A stretch of 26,031 bases of DNA from Actinomycetota bacterium (GCA_004376325.1 SOKC01000008.1:1-26031), one strand, 5' to 3'. Positions 15,377 to 24,296 are shown, counted from the stretch's first letter. Notes: a model not told the origin generated them from the sequence alone. Translations and numbers: made by a program.

Positions 15377-17428
15377 TTGAAACTGATTATAAGCGAGAAA
15401 GAAATAGCAGCTAGAAGAATTGCACATATACTTGCCGGAAATGGTGTAGACCAGGAGAAAGTATATGGGGTTCCTGTCCATCATTTCAAGATTGATGGTG
15501 AGGATTACAGGGTTATCGGGCTTAAAGGTCATATACTGAAAGTGGATTACCCGAAGGAATATGCAAACTGGTTTAAAGTAGACCCGATAGAGCTTATTGA
15601 TGCTAAAATAGAAAAAATTCCCATCCAGAAAAAGATAATCCAGGCACTGAATAAAATTTCCAGTGATGCGGATGAGATTATCATAGCCACAGACTACGAC
15701 AGAGAGGGTGAGCTTATTGGCTATGATGCAATGCAGCTGGTAAAAGAAAAAAACGCTCTTGCTCCTGCAAAAAGAGCAAAGTTTTCGGCAATTACTCCAA
15801 AAGGTATAAACCAGGCATTTTCAAAACTGGGAAGAATTGATCTGGATCTTGCTTTTGCAGGAAGGGCAAGGCAGGACATTGACCTGATATGGGGAGCCAC
15901 ACTGACACGCTTTTTATCCCTTTCCACCTATCAGATTAAGGATAAATTTCTTTCGGTGGGAAGAGTACAGACTCCCACTCTTACCCTAATTGTAGACAGA
16001 GAGCTGGAAATAAAATCATTTATCACCACTCCTTATTGGGTTGTGAGTGTAAAGCTTAAAACAGAATCCGGTGAGGAATTTGAAGCCACTCATAAGAAAA
16101 AAAGATTTTTAAAGAAAGAAGATGCGCAGGGTGTTTTTATTAAGCTGGGTGACAGGGGAACTGTCCTGGGAATAAATGAAAGCGTTAGAGATATAAAACC
16201 CCCAACACCTTTTAACACCACTGCCCTTATAATAAGCGGAAGTTCAATTGGCTTTACTGCATCAAAGACTATAAATATTGCTGAAAACCTGTATATGAAC
16301 GGTTATATAAGTTATCCCCGCACTGACAACACGGTTTATCCTTCCTCCATAGATGTAAAAGAAATAGCAAGGATGCTTGGTAGTTCCGGTGAATATTCCC
16401 GGATGTCTGAAGCGGTCCTTGCACAGAAGAAGATAGTGGCAAGCCGGGGCAAAAGAAGATCAACAGACCATCCGCCAATTCATCCTACAGCAGTTGCGCA
16501 AAAAGCCGGCCTGAGCAGTGATGAGTGGAAGCTGTATGATCTGATTGTAAGAAGATTTATATGCACCCTGCTTCCTGCAGCAAAAATTAAAATTATAATT
16601 GCAACTATTGATATAAATGGAGAGCCATTCATTGCTAATGGCTCCAACTTTATAGAGCAAAATTGGATAAAGTTTTATCCTTACTATAAGCGTAGAGATG
16701 TTTTTATTCCCCAGCTTAAAGAAGGACAAATAATAACTGTCACCGGTAAAGAATTGCTGGATAAAAAAACAAAACCACCTGTAAGGTATACCCAGGGAAT
16801 GCTGGTTGAAAAAATGGAAGAACTTGGTCTGGGGACAAAGGCAACCCGCCATACAATTATACAAAACTTAATCCTGAGAGGATATGTGAGTGGAAATCCT
16901 CTCCAGCCTTCTGAAAAAGCTATTGCAGTAGTCAAGATGTTAAAAAAGCATGCTGAAAAGATATCATCCCCGGATATGACTTCAGAGCTGGAGATGTATA
17001 TGGATGGTATTGTAAGAGGGGATGAGACTAAAGAGGATGTTGTGGATAGGTCAAGAAAGATGTTAAGTGAAGTAATGACTGTTCTTCAAAATGAAAAGGA
17101 TGAGATATCACAGGAGATAAAAAAAGCAATCAGAGAAGATCTGGTAGTGGGTAAATGTCCGGGTGAAAATTGTAATGGGGATTTAATTGTCAGAACTGCA
17201 AGAAAAACAAAGAAAAGATTTATAGGATGCAATGCTTATCCTGAGTGCAGAACTACATTTTCACTTCCACAAAGAGGTCTTTTGGTTACCATAAGGGAAG
17301 AGTGTAAGCATTGTGGATATCCTATAGTTAAAATTATATATAAAGGGAGAAAACCCTGGGATTTATGTATAAATCCGGATTGTCCTGGGAAAGATGAGAA
17401 ATATAAAAACTACAACAATAATAAATGA
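15377..17428 (+). CDS. topA: DNA topoisomerase I, type IA, archaeal-type
   Basis: Relaxes negative supercoils by single-strand breakage through a 5'-phosphotyrosyl link. Start is TTG, with GTGGGGAT upstream and an N-terminus beginning directly in the TOPRIM fold (KLIISEKEIAARRIA). TOPRIM acidic residues appear in IIIATDYDREGELIGYD. The active tyrosine is Tyr313 in GYISYPRTDNTVYP. Archaeal hallmarks are SYPRTDNTVYP (bacterial TopA usually reads TRTDS), DHPPIHPT (bacterial AHEAIRPT) and LGLGTKATRHTII (bacterial IGRPSTYA). Two C4 zinc-finger motifs end the protein (CPGENCNGDL...CNAYPEC; CKHCG...CINPDC). At 683 residues it is full length. The last 35 bases overlap the fumarase alpha gene. Confidence 0.92.
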   Translation: MKLIISEKEIAARRIAHILAGNGVDQEKVYGVPVHHFKIDGEDYRVIGLKGHILKVDYPKEYANWFKVDPIELIDAKIEKIPIQKKIIQALNKISSDADEIIIATDYDREGELIGYDAMQLVKEKNALAPAKRAKFSAITPKGINQAFSKLGRIDLDLAFAGRARQDIDLIWGATLTRFLSLSTYQIKDKFLSVGRVQTPTLTLIVDRELEIKSFITTPYWVVSVKLKTESGEEFEATHKKKRFLKKEDAQGVFIKLGDRGTVLGINESVRDIKPPTPFNTTALIISGSSIGFTASKTINIAENLYMNGYISYPRTDNTVYPSSIDVKEIARMLGSSGEYSRMSEAVLAQKKIVASRGKRRSTDHPPIHPTAVAQKAGLSSDEWKLYDLIVRRFICTLLPAAKIKIIIATIDINGEPFIANGSNFIEQNWIKFYPYYKRRDVFIPQLKEGQIITVTGKELLDKKTKPPVRYTQGMLVEKMEELGLGTKATRHTIIQNLILRGYVSGNPLQPSEKAIAVVKMLKKHAEKISSPDMTSELEMYMDGIVRGDETKEDVVDRSRKMLSEVMTVLQNEKDEISQEIKKAIREDLVVGKCPGENCNGDLIVRTARKTKKRFIGCNAYPECRTTFSLPQRGLLVTIREECKHCGYPIVKIIYKGRKPWDLCINPDCPGKDEKYKNYNNNK

Positions 17429-18251
17429 AGCGAAAAGGCTTCTGATTGAAGCAAGTTTTAATCTTCCTTGCGATGTTATGGAGGCTGTAAAGAGCGCTGC
17501 TAAGAAAGAGATTAGCGAGAGAGCCAAAAAAATCCTTGAACTTGTTTTAGAAAATGCAAAAATTGCAAAAAAACAAAAACTTCCCTTATGCCAGGATTGC
17601 GGCCTGGTTTATATTGATCTTGATATTGGTCCTGATATCTGCATTAAGGACAGCAGCAGCTTAAACAGCTTATTGAACCAGGCAGTAGCGGATACTTATA
17701 CCAGTAATTATCTTAGAAAATCAATAGTTTCTGACCCGTTATATGAGAGAAAAAACACTTCAGGTAACACCCCTGCAGTAATTCACACCAGTTTTACTTC
17801 CAGTCCTGGTCTTCATATAAAAATATATTTAAAAGGTGGAGGTAGTGAAAATTGTTCCTATCTTTATATGCTGAATCCATCAACCGGAGAGGATGAAATA
17901 ATTGAGTTGGTTTTGGATGTGGTAAAAAAGTATGTTACCAAATGCTGCCCGCCGGTAATTGTTGGTATTGGAGTTGGCGGGACGTCTTCAGAAGTGGTCA
18001 AACTTGCGAGGACAGCCAGCTTTAGAAATCTAGAGATTAGGAATCCGGATAAAAGATACAGGCAGTTAGAAGAGAAAATATTAAAAGTAATAAATGAGAC
18101 TGGAATAGGACCACAGGGTCTGGGTGGAAAAACAACTGCTCTGGCCTGCAATATAGAATATGCTCCCTGCCATATGGCTTCTCTTCCGCTGGCGGTTTTT
18201 ATGAGCTGTCATTCTACGAGAAGGGCTGATTCAAAAATATCGCCGCCATAA
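17394..18251 (+). CDS. Fumarate hydratase, class I, alpha subunit
   Basis: The Fe-S cluster subunit of the two-subunit fumarase (fumarate to malate and back). At 285 residues it is full length. Likely [4Fe-4S] ligands are Cys66 (LPLCQDCG), Cys185 (CCPP) and Cys272 (MSCHSTRR), whose spacing fits the family. KSIVSDPLYERKNTSGNTPAVIH, KGGGSENCS, IVGIGVGGTS and GIGPQGLGGKTTAL are the substrate and dimer motifs. Extra cysteines are present at Cys69 (usually Thr), Cys154 and Cys184. The gene begins inside the 3' end of topA, with GGGAAAG as ribosome site, so topA and this gene are probably co-transcribed. Its 3' end overlaps the beta-subunit gene, which runs on the opposite strand. A related L-tartrate dehydratase alpha subunit cannot be excluded. 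Confidence 0.9.
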   Translation: MRNIKTTTIINEAKRLLIEASFNLPCDVMEAVKSAAKKEISERAKKILELVLENAKIAKKQKLPLCQDCGLVYIDLDIGPDICIKDSSSLNSLLNQAVADTYTSNYLRKSIVSDPLYERKNTSGNTPAVIHTSFTSSPGLHIKIYLKGGGSENCSYLYMLNPSTGEDEIIELVLDVVKKYVTKCCPPVIVGIGVGGTSSEVVKLARTASFRNLEIRNPDKRYRQLEEKILKVINETGIGPQGLGGKTTALACNIEYAPCHMASLPLAVFMSCHSTRRADSKISPP

Positions 18252-18760
18252 ATATCATAAGCCACAAACAGAGGCAAATCTTCTATTACTATCTCATGAA
18301 CTGCTTCTGCCTCCAAATCACTATATGCAATGATTTTAATATCTTTTACTTTCGTAGAAAGATATGCAGAAATGCCTCCCACTGATACAAGATAGACAGA
18401 TTTATATTTTTTTAGAAGTTCCTTTATATTATCGCTTCTCTTACCTTTTCCTATCATTGCTTTAAGTCCTGCTTTAAGCAGTGGTTCGGTTAAATTATCC
18501 ATTCTGGCGCTGGTGGTGGGACCAATACTTCCGCTCTTCTTACCCGGAGGGGTTGGTGAGGGACCTGCATAAAATACAGTCTTATTTTTTAAATCAAGGG
18601 GCAATTTTTTATGGTATCTGATAGCATCAACCATTCTCTTATGAGCTGCATCCCTGGCACCGAATATAGTACCACTTAAATAAATGATATCCCCGGCTTT
18701 TAATTTTTTAATTTTTTCTTCTGTTAGTGGTGTGGATAACCTGAAAGTATTGCCACTCAT
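18209..18760 (-). CDS. Fumarate hydratase, class I, beta subunit
   Basis: The C-terminal-type subunit that completes the class I fumarase active site. At 183 residues it is full length. The pattern runs LSGTIFGARDAAHKRM (residues about 28-43), FYAGPSPTPPGKKSGSIGPTTSARMD (catalytic/substrate loop), IGKGKRSDNIKELLKKY, VSVGGISAYLSTKV and the closing YSDLEAEAVHEIVIEDLPLFVAYDIYGGDIF. Its partner, the alpha subunit, is encoded on the plus strand. The two coding regions converge and overlap by 43 bases (18209-18251). Normally both are co-directional, alpha then beta. This gene follows the lipoprotein gene by 30 bases on the minus strand. The ribosome site is weak. Confidence 0.92.
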   Translation of the reverse strand: MSGNTFRLSTPLTEEKIKKLKAGDIIYLSGTIFGARDAAHKRMVDAIRYHKKLPLDLKNKTVFYAGPSPTPPGKKSGSIGPTTSARMDNLTEPLLKAGLKAMIGKGKRSDNIKELLKKYKSVYLVSVGGISAYLSTKVKDIKIIAYSDLEAEAVHEIVIEDLPLFVAYDIYGGDIFESALLVE

Positions 18761-18790
18761 TTTTTACCGGTCTTTCTAATCCTTCCAGTT

Positions 18791-19642
18791 TTACTCATCA
18801 TCGGTATTAAAATATCTGTCTCTTTTAAAATAATTGTCATAGGAATACAGCGGTTTTCTGGTAGGAGGTGGTTTTTTACTTCTCCGTGAGCTAAAGACTA
18901 ACATGAAAATTATAAAAATTATAAATAAGCCAATAATGCCTAAAATTACAATTAAAAAATAGGTCAGCAGTTTTATTTTCCTGCCTTCTATATATAATTC
19001 CTTCTCATCGCCATATTTTATATTCCATATGGCAATGTTTTTATCCCCGATTATATCTGCATTGTGGCTGGTTATTTTTACTGGGAATTTTACCCGATAT
19101 GTTATATTTAAAATATTACTGTCTGCTTTAGCCAGATCATTAATCCGATTGTAGTCAGAATTTATATCTGAAGAGGTAAGTAGCGTCTCATCTATTTTCA
19201 TATCTATATAATCTTCAAAGAAATATTCATTATAGAAGAAGTGCTCTTTTATCTCCATTCTTGCATTTAGAGGAAATTCAGACAGATTATCTATTGAAAT
19301 ATGGGGCAAGAATATGAAGTTTTCAAAATTTATGGTAGAACTAAAATGGGTATAATCTTCTTCTTCAAAAGTGTTATATTCTACTTCATCTACTTCAGGG
19401 AGGAGACTTTCAAGTATTTCAGGTATTTTATCAGAAAGGGATTGATTCTGGCCCAGGACCACCCCACTCTTCTGGATATACTCCGTTTTAACTGCTATAT
19501 CAATAGTCCTGGTGCCGGAACAATCAGAATTTATCTGGGTAAAGATATCAATTAGTGTCTGGTCGCAGGAAGAAATAAAAGGGATTATAAATATAAGTAA
19601 AATAAAAATTGTTAAAATTTTTAAGTAGTTTGATTTTATCAT
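18791..19642 (-). CDS. LppM-like lipoprotein with C-terminal membrane helix
   Basis: A 283-residue exported protein. I take the ATG at 19642: an AAAGAGACC stretch precedes it, and the signal peptide starts right there, while the upstream extension overlaps a separate TPR stub. The signal ends in the lipobox FISSC (Cys26). Next comes an extracytoplasmic beta-rich domain beginning TLIDIFTQINSDCSGTRTIDIAV, which resembles the LppM/DUF3153 lipoprotein domain. A strong membrane helix (LLTYFLIVILGIIGLFIIFIIFMLVF) and a short basic, proline- and tyrosine-rich cytoplasmic tail follow. The protein would be held in the membrane at both ends. Its substrate is unknown. It precedes the fumarase beta gene by 30 bases and may share its transcript. 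Confidence 0.7.
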   Translation of the reverse strand: MIKSNYLKILTIFILLIFIIPFISSCDQTLIDIFTQINSDCSGTRTIDIAVKTEYIQKSGVVLGQNQSLSDKIPEILESLLPEVDEVEYNTFEEEDYTHFSSTINFENFIFLPHISIDNLSEFPLNARMEIKEHFFYNEYFFEDYIDMKIDETLLTSSDINSDYNRINDLAKADSNILNITYRVKFPVKITSHNADIIGDKNIAIWNIKYGDEKELYIEGRKIKLLTYFLIVILGIIGLFIIFIIFMLVFSSRRSKKPPPTRKPLYSYDNYFKRDRYFNTDDE

Positions 19643-19703
19643 GGTCTCTTTATCACATTTATAAATAATTCTAACATATCGAATATTAATATTGTAGAAA
19701 AAG

Positions 19704-19838
19704 TTAGCTGTCTGTTTCATTCCCCAGTAACTTTACTGCTTTTTCGAAATATGGCAGCACTCCTTCGTAACGGCCTAAATTATAAAGGGTAGTGCCAGGC
19801 CAGTGGTAATTTGATATATCCGATATATTGCCTTGCAT
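19704..19838 (-). pseudogene. TPR-repeat remnant
   Basis: A 44-codon frame without ribosome site. It reads GTTLYNLGRYEGVLPYFEKA, then VKLLGNETDS and a stop. The stretch matches the TPR consensus (small residue, L/Y, G, Y, A/V, F, A), so this is probably the last repeat of a lost or broken TPR protein. The N-terminal codons before the repeat have no TPR character. It directly precedes the lipoprotein gene on the same strand. Confidence 0.5.
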
Positions 19839-19881
19839 AAAGAAAAATGAAACTAAAATTGGTTTGTTGACGTATATAATT

Positions 19882-19897
19882 AATATGCTAGCATATT
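19882..19897. promoter_or_regulatory. Perfect 16-bp palindrome, candidate operator
   Basis: AATATGCTAGCATATT is a perfect palindrome of 16 bases, 115 bases upstream of the activase start. It directly follows TATAAT (19875-19880), so it would cover the start point of a transcript made from that -10. No convincing -35 is present at the right distance; TTGACG (19867-19872) is too close. It may bind a dimeric regulator of the activase gene. Confidence 0.4.
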
Positions 19898-20012
19898 TAA
19901 ATAATAATAAAAGATGGTCTTTGTCTAATAGGGCATTAATGATTTTTTAATTTTTAAAGCTTCTTAAAGTTATAATACCGGCAGTAGTCTAGAAAGGATT
20001 GGTGGGCTGATA

Positions 20013-23000
20013 GTGGGTTTATATGTAGGTTATGATATAGGGTCAATTAGTGTCAACAGGGCAATCATAAATGAAAAAAAAGAAATAGTGGAAATCCTGC
20101 CATATGCAAGACACTTTGGAGAGCCTGTAAAATCAGTGAAAAAAGATATTGAATCAATGCATAAAGGCAGTTATAAAGATAGAATAACCGGTATTTGCTT
20201 TACCGGTTCGGGAGGCAAAGAAATTGCATCCTTGCTTGGCCTTAATTTTATTAATGAAATAGAAGCCATAGTTAGCGCTGTAAAATTTTTATACAGGAAT
20301 GCAAAAACTGTTATAGAAATTGGCGGCCAGGATTCCAAATTCATCGATCTTGCCTATGGTGATTATGCAATGAATGAGCTATGTGCGGCAGGCACAGGCG
20401 CTTTTCTCGACCAGCAGGCTTCAAGGTTTGACCTGACTATAGAAGAATTTACCAGATTAGCATTAAAATCAAGAAATCCATCAACCATTGCCGGTAGATG
20501 CAGTGTGTTTGCAAAAACAGATATGATACATCTCCAGCAGGAAGCAGCAAGCGATGAGGATATTATTCTTGGTTTATGTTACGCAATGGCCAGGAGTTTT
20601 AAATCAGGGATTGTAAAGGGTAATAAATTTGTACCCCCAATAGTATTCTGTGGCGGGGTATCTTTTAACCAAGCTATGATCAAGGCCTTTGAAGATACGT
20701 TGGGGGAAAAAGTATTAATTCCAGAGCACAGGGCATCTATAGGGGCTATTGGGGCTGCAATAAGTTTAAGCTCAAAGGTAATGGTAGAGGATTTAAATAT
20801 TTCCGGATTAGAAGATAAATTAGACGACTATCTTAGAAATTTTAAGTATAAGAGAGAAACATTTGCTCCTCTGGCTCTAGCTAAAATTGAACTACCTCCA
20901 AAAAAATCTCATGAATATAGTTATGGCAATAAGAAAGTCGACGCCTATATTGGTATAGATGTCGGTTCAATAAGCACTAACGTTGTGGCTATAGATGAAA
21001 ACAGGAAACTTATTGAAAAATGTTACCTGCGGACAGCCGGAAAACCTATAGAGGCGGTACGAAAGGGTGTTGAGATCATTGGCAGCAAAGTTGGGGATAG
21101 AATCAATGTTAAAGGTGTGGGCACTACAGGTTCCGGTAGATATTTAATAGGGGATTTTGTAGGTGCGGATATGGTAATAAATGAAATAACCGCTCAGGCA
21201 ACAGCGGCAGCAGATATCGATAACTCGGTTGATACTATCTTTGAAATTGGCGGCCAGGATTCAAAATTTATATCACTGGAAGATGGGGTGATAGTTGATT
21301 TTGAGATGAATAAAGTTTGCGCTGCCGGTACCGGTTCCTTTCTGGAAGAGCAGGCTGAAAGGTTTGATATAAAAATTGAGGATTTCGGGGACATAGCGCT
21401 TAAAGCAGAGAGTCCTTTAAATCTGGGAGAGCGCTGTACTGTTTTTATGGAAACCAATGTTTATTCCCATTATCAAAAGGGCGCCAGCATTGAAGATATC
21501 CTGGGCGGTCTTGCTTATTCTATTACCATGAATTATATAAACCGGGTAGTTGGGAGGAAAAAAATAGGTAAAAAGATTTTCTTCCAGGGTGCGGTTGCAT
21601 TCAACAGGTCAGTTATAGCTGCTTTTGAAAATTATCTGGGCAAAGAAATAATCGTACCTGAAAATCATGAAGTAACCGGAGCAATAGGGGCAGCAATTAA
21701 AGTGCTTGAAAATTCCCATAAAAAGACAAAATTCAGAGGATTTGAAAATATATCTAAAGTAAGTTACTCCCATAGTTCTTTTGAGTGTAAGGGTTGCCCC
21801 AACAGGTGTGAGATAAAAAAGATTTCTATTAAAGGGCAGCCTTCATTATTTTATGGCAGCAGATGTGAAAAATATGAAAAGGGAGACTCAAAAAGTAGCG
21901 ATATTCCGGATTATTTTGCTGAACGTGAAAACTTCCTTTTGAATTCCTACGAACCTAAAGACAATAAAGGAGCAAAAAAGATTGGCATGCCCTATGCTAT
22001 GCTTACCCATGAATTCTATCCTTTCTGGAATGCATTCTTTTCAGAGCTGGGTTTTGATTTTATCCTGTCGGATAAGACCAATAAAAAGATAATCAACGAT
22101 GGGCTCCAGTGCTCTGTAGCTGAGACCTGCTTTCCAATGAAGACCACCCTTGGACATGTGCAGAATCTACTGGAGAAGGGAGTTGATTACTTATTTTTAC
22201 CCACTACCAGGGATATGCCTACTAAAGAAAAAAATATTAAAGGGGACAGGACTGGGAGTTATCCCTGTCCTTTCATCCAGGGGACCTGGTCAATTGTGAA
22301 ATCTGCCATAGATACAGGAGAAGTTAAGATTCTTACACCTATTCTTAATTTTAGTTTCAAAGAGTATATAAAAGAAAAACAATTGACTAAATTAGGAAAA
22401 GAACTAGGAAGGGATAGAAGGTCAATAAAAAAAGCCATAAGGCAGGCACATCTTGCCCAGAATAAATTTTACTCTTCTGTTAAAAAAAGAGGAAAAGAAG
22501 TGCTCGGCAGTCTTAAAGATGACGAGATTGCAATTGTTATAACCGGCAGGTCATATAATAGTTGCGACAGGGCAATCAGCATGGATGTTCCCAGAAAACT
22601 AAGGGAACTTGGCTTTAAAGTAATTCCTATTGATTACCTGCCTGTGGACTCTATTGATCTTTCAAAAGAATGGCCAAACCTGTACTGGGAATTCGGGGAT
22701 AGAATTATGAGTGCAGCTCAGATAATAAAAAAAGACAGGAGGCTGTACCCGGTTTATATTACTAATTTTGGCTGCGGACCTGATTCTTTTATACTTCAGT
22801 ATTTCGAGAGAGAGATGGATAGACCATTTTTAAAACTGGAGGTAGACGAGCATTCTGCAGGCGCTGGAGTGATAACCAGATGCGAAGCATTTATAGATTC
22901 CCTGATGAATGTAAGAAATAAGAAAGATTTTTCACCTGCCCAAACAAAAACTAAGGGTAAAGACGCTGTTTTTAAGAAAAGCCAGGGAAGGGTAATATAT

Positions 23001-24296
23001 ATTCCCTATATGGGTGACGGTGCTGTTGTCCTGAGATCTGCCTTCAGGTCAGAAGGAATTAATGCTGAGATGATGTATTCTGATGACGAAACACTTGAAC
23101 TGGGAAGAAAATATACGCTGGGAAAGGAATGTTATCCCTTTATTATAACCACCGGAGATATTATAAAGACACTGGAACATAACGATCCAAAAAAAGTGGC
23201 TTTCTTCATGCCCCAGACATATGGGCCCTGCCGGTTTGGACAGTATAATAAAATGCAAAAGATAATAATTAAGGAGTTGGGGTACGAAGATGTGCCCATT
23301 ATTGCCCCTGGTGCTCCGGAAGGCAATCAGTTTTACAGGGAGTATGATATGCAGGGGTTAAGGGGATTTATACTGCTTATGAAAGCAATGTCTGGTATTT
23401 TTACTGTAGATTACCTGAATAAAATGCTCCGGCAAACAAGGCCTTATGAGATAGAAAAAGGGAAAACAAATAAAGTTTACCAAAAATATATAGAAGATAT
23501 ATGCCAGTCTGTAGAAAATGACCCTATGTACAGGACGCTGGACAGGATGGTCAGTATTTTAAGAGATGCCAGAAGAGATTTTGAGAATATACCAATTAAG
23601 AAAACAGACAAACCACTGGTAGGCATAGTGGGTGAAATATTTGTCAGGAACCATCCCTATAGCAATAATGAGATTATAAAGAGAGTTGAAGCGCAGGGCG
23701 GAGAGGTGGAGATTCCTTCATTTGGAGAGTGGCCGTATCATACTACTGCTACCAGAAAAATAGATATTATAACCAAACAGACTGATATTTATTATAAGAT
23801 TATAAAATCATTTAGTATTAATGGTAACAAAAGAGGAAATAGCATTGGTTGCCGGGAACTGGCTGAGCTTACCGGTGATTTTGTAAGAGGAATAGGGTTT
23901 TATAGCTTAAATAGGATTATTAATAAATTACTGGAAAATTGCCACCACAAACTGGAAAAACCGCTAAAGGGTTTCTTGAGGGAAGATAAAGAAGCCGGCA
24001 TTTATGATATCTGGGACAATGCCGAACCTTACATAATAAAGTGGTTCGGAGAGGCAGCTCTGAGTATTGGAAAGTCGGTATACTGGATTAAAAATGGCGC
24101 CGACGGGATTATAAATGTACTTCCCTTTACCTGTATTCCCGGGAATATTGTTAATGCAATCTCAAAGAGAATTAGGGAAGAGTATAAGATACCCTGGCTG
24201 AATCTTGCCTTCGATGGGCTGGAGCAGGGAACAACCGAGACACGTCTGGAAGCCTTTATGTATCAGGCAAAGCAATATATGAAGAACAAGAAATAA
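20013..24296 (+). CDS. Acyl-CoA dehydratase activase-related protein (tandem BadF/HgdC ATPase, DUF2229, HgdB-like)
   Basis: A 1427-residue cytoplasmic protein starting at GTG; AAAGGA lies a little far upstream. It has two BadF/BadG/BcrA/BcrD (ASKHA) ATPase domains. The first has YDIGSIS (about 7), GGQDSKF (about 103), CAAGTG (about 124) and GRCSVF (about 160). The second has IDVGSIS (about 315), GGQDSKF (about 413), CAAGTG (about 436) and GERCTVF (about 472). The paired cysteines normally hold a [4Fe-4S] cluster at the dimer face. A CxxCxxxC motif (Cys592, 595, 599) introduces the DUF2229 region, followed by cysteine-rich HgdB-like segments (CSVAETCFPMKT, NFGCGPDSF, GKECYPF, YGPCRFGQY). Classical activases use ATP to inject an electron into 2-hydroxyacyl-CoA dehydratases. 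The fused giants are common in anaerobes, but their substrate is not settled. No dehydratase subunit genes lie beside it. Confidence 0.9.
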   Translation: MGLYVGYDIGSISVNRAIINEKKEIVEILPYARHFGEPVKSVKKDIESMHKGSYKDRITGICFTGSGGKEIASLLGLNFINEIEAIVSAVKFLYRNAKTVIEIGGQDSKFIDLAYGDYAMNELCAAGTGAFLDQQASRFDLTIEEFTRLALKSRNPSTIAGRCSVFAKTDMIHLQQEAASDEDIILGLCYAMARSFKSGIVKGNKFVPPIVFCGGVSFNQAMIKAFEDTLGEKVLIPEHRASIGAIGAAISLSSKVMVEDLNISGLEDKLDDYLRNFKYKRETFAPLALAKIELPPKKSHEYSYGNKKVDAYIGIDVGSISTNVVAIDENRKLIEKCYLRTAGKPIEAVRKGVEIIGSKVGDRINVKGVGTTGSGRYLIGDFVGADMVINEITAQATAAADIDNSVDTIFEIGGQDSKFISLEDGVIVDFEMNKVCAAGTGSFLEEQAERFDIKIEDFGDIALKAESPLNLGERCTVFMETNVYSHYQKGASIEDILGGLAYSITMNYINRVVGRKKIGKKIFFQGAVAFNRSVIAAFENYLGKEIIVPENHEVTGAIGAAIKVLENSHKKTKFRGFENISKVSYSHSSFECKGCPNRCEIKKISIKGQPSLFYGSRCEKYEKGDSKSSDIPDYFAERENFLLNSYEPKDNKGAKKIGMPYAMLTHEFYPFWNAFFSELGFDFILSDKTNKKIINDGLQCSVAETCFPMKTTLGHVQNLLEKGVDYLFLPTTRDMPTKEKNIKGDRTGSYPCPFIQGTWSIVKSAIDTGEVKILTPILNFSFKEYIKEKQLTKLGKELGRDRRSIKKAIRQAHLAQNKFYSSVKKRGKEVLGSLKDDEIAIVITGRSYNSCDRAISMDVPRKLRELGFKVIPIDYLPVDSIDLSKEWPNLYWEFGDRIMSAAQIIKKDRRLYPVYITNFGCGPDSFILQYFEREMDRPFLKLEVDEHSAGAGVITRCEAFIDSLMNVRNKKDFSPAQTKTKGKDAVFKKSQGRVIYIPYMGDGAVVLRSAFRSEGINAEMMYSDDETLELGRKYTLGKECYPFIITTGDIIKTLEHNDPKKVAFFMPQTYGPCRFGQYNKMQKIIIKELGYEDVPIIAPGAPEGNQFYREYDMQGLRGFILLMKAMSGIFTVDYLNKMLRQTRPYEIEKGKTNKVYQKYIEDICQSVENDPMYRTLDRMVSILRDARRDFENIPIKKTDKPLVGIVGEIFVRNHPYSNNEIIKRVEAQGGEVEIPSFGEWPYHTTATRKIDIITKQTDIYYKIIKSFSINGNKRGNSIGCRELAELTGDFVRGIGFYSLNRIINKLLENCHHKLEKPLKGFLREDKEAGIYDIWDNAEPYIIKWFGEAALSIGKSVYWIKNGADGIINVLPFTCIPGNIVNAISKRIREEYKIPWLNLAFDGLEQGTTETRLEAFMYQAKQYMKNKK

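Noticed and set aside
19643..19720. Longer N-terminus for the lipoprotein at 18791-19642
   Set aside because: The extra 26 codons would place a charged stretch before the signal peptide, overlap the TPR stub and have no ribosome site; the ATG at 19642 leads directly into the signal peptide.
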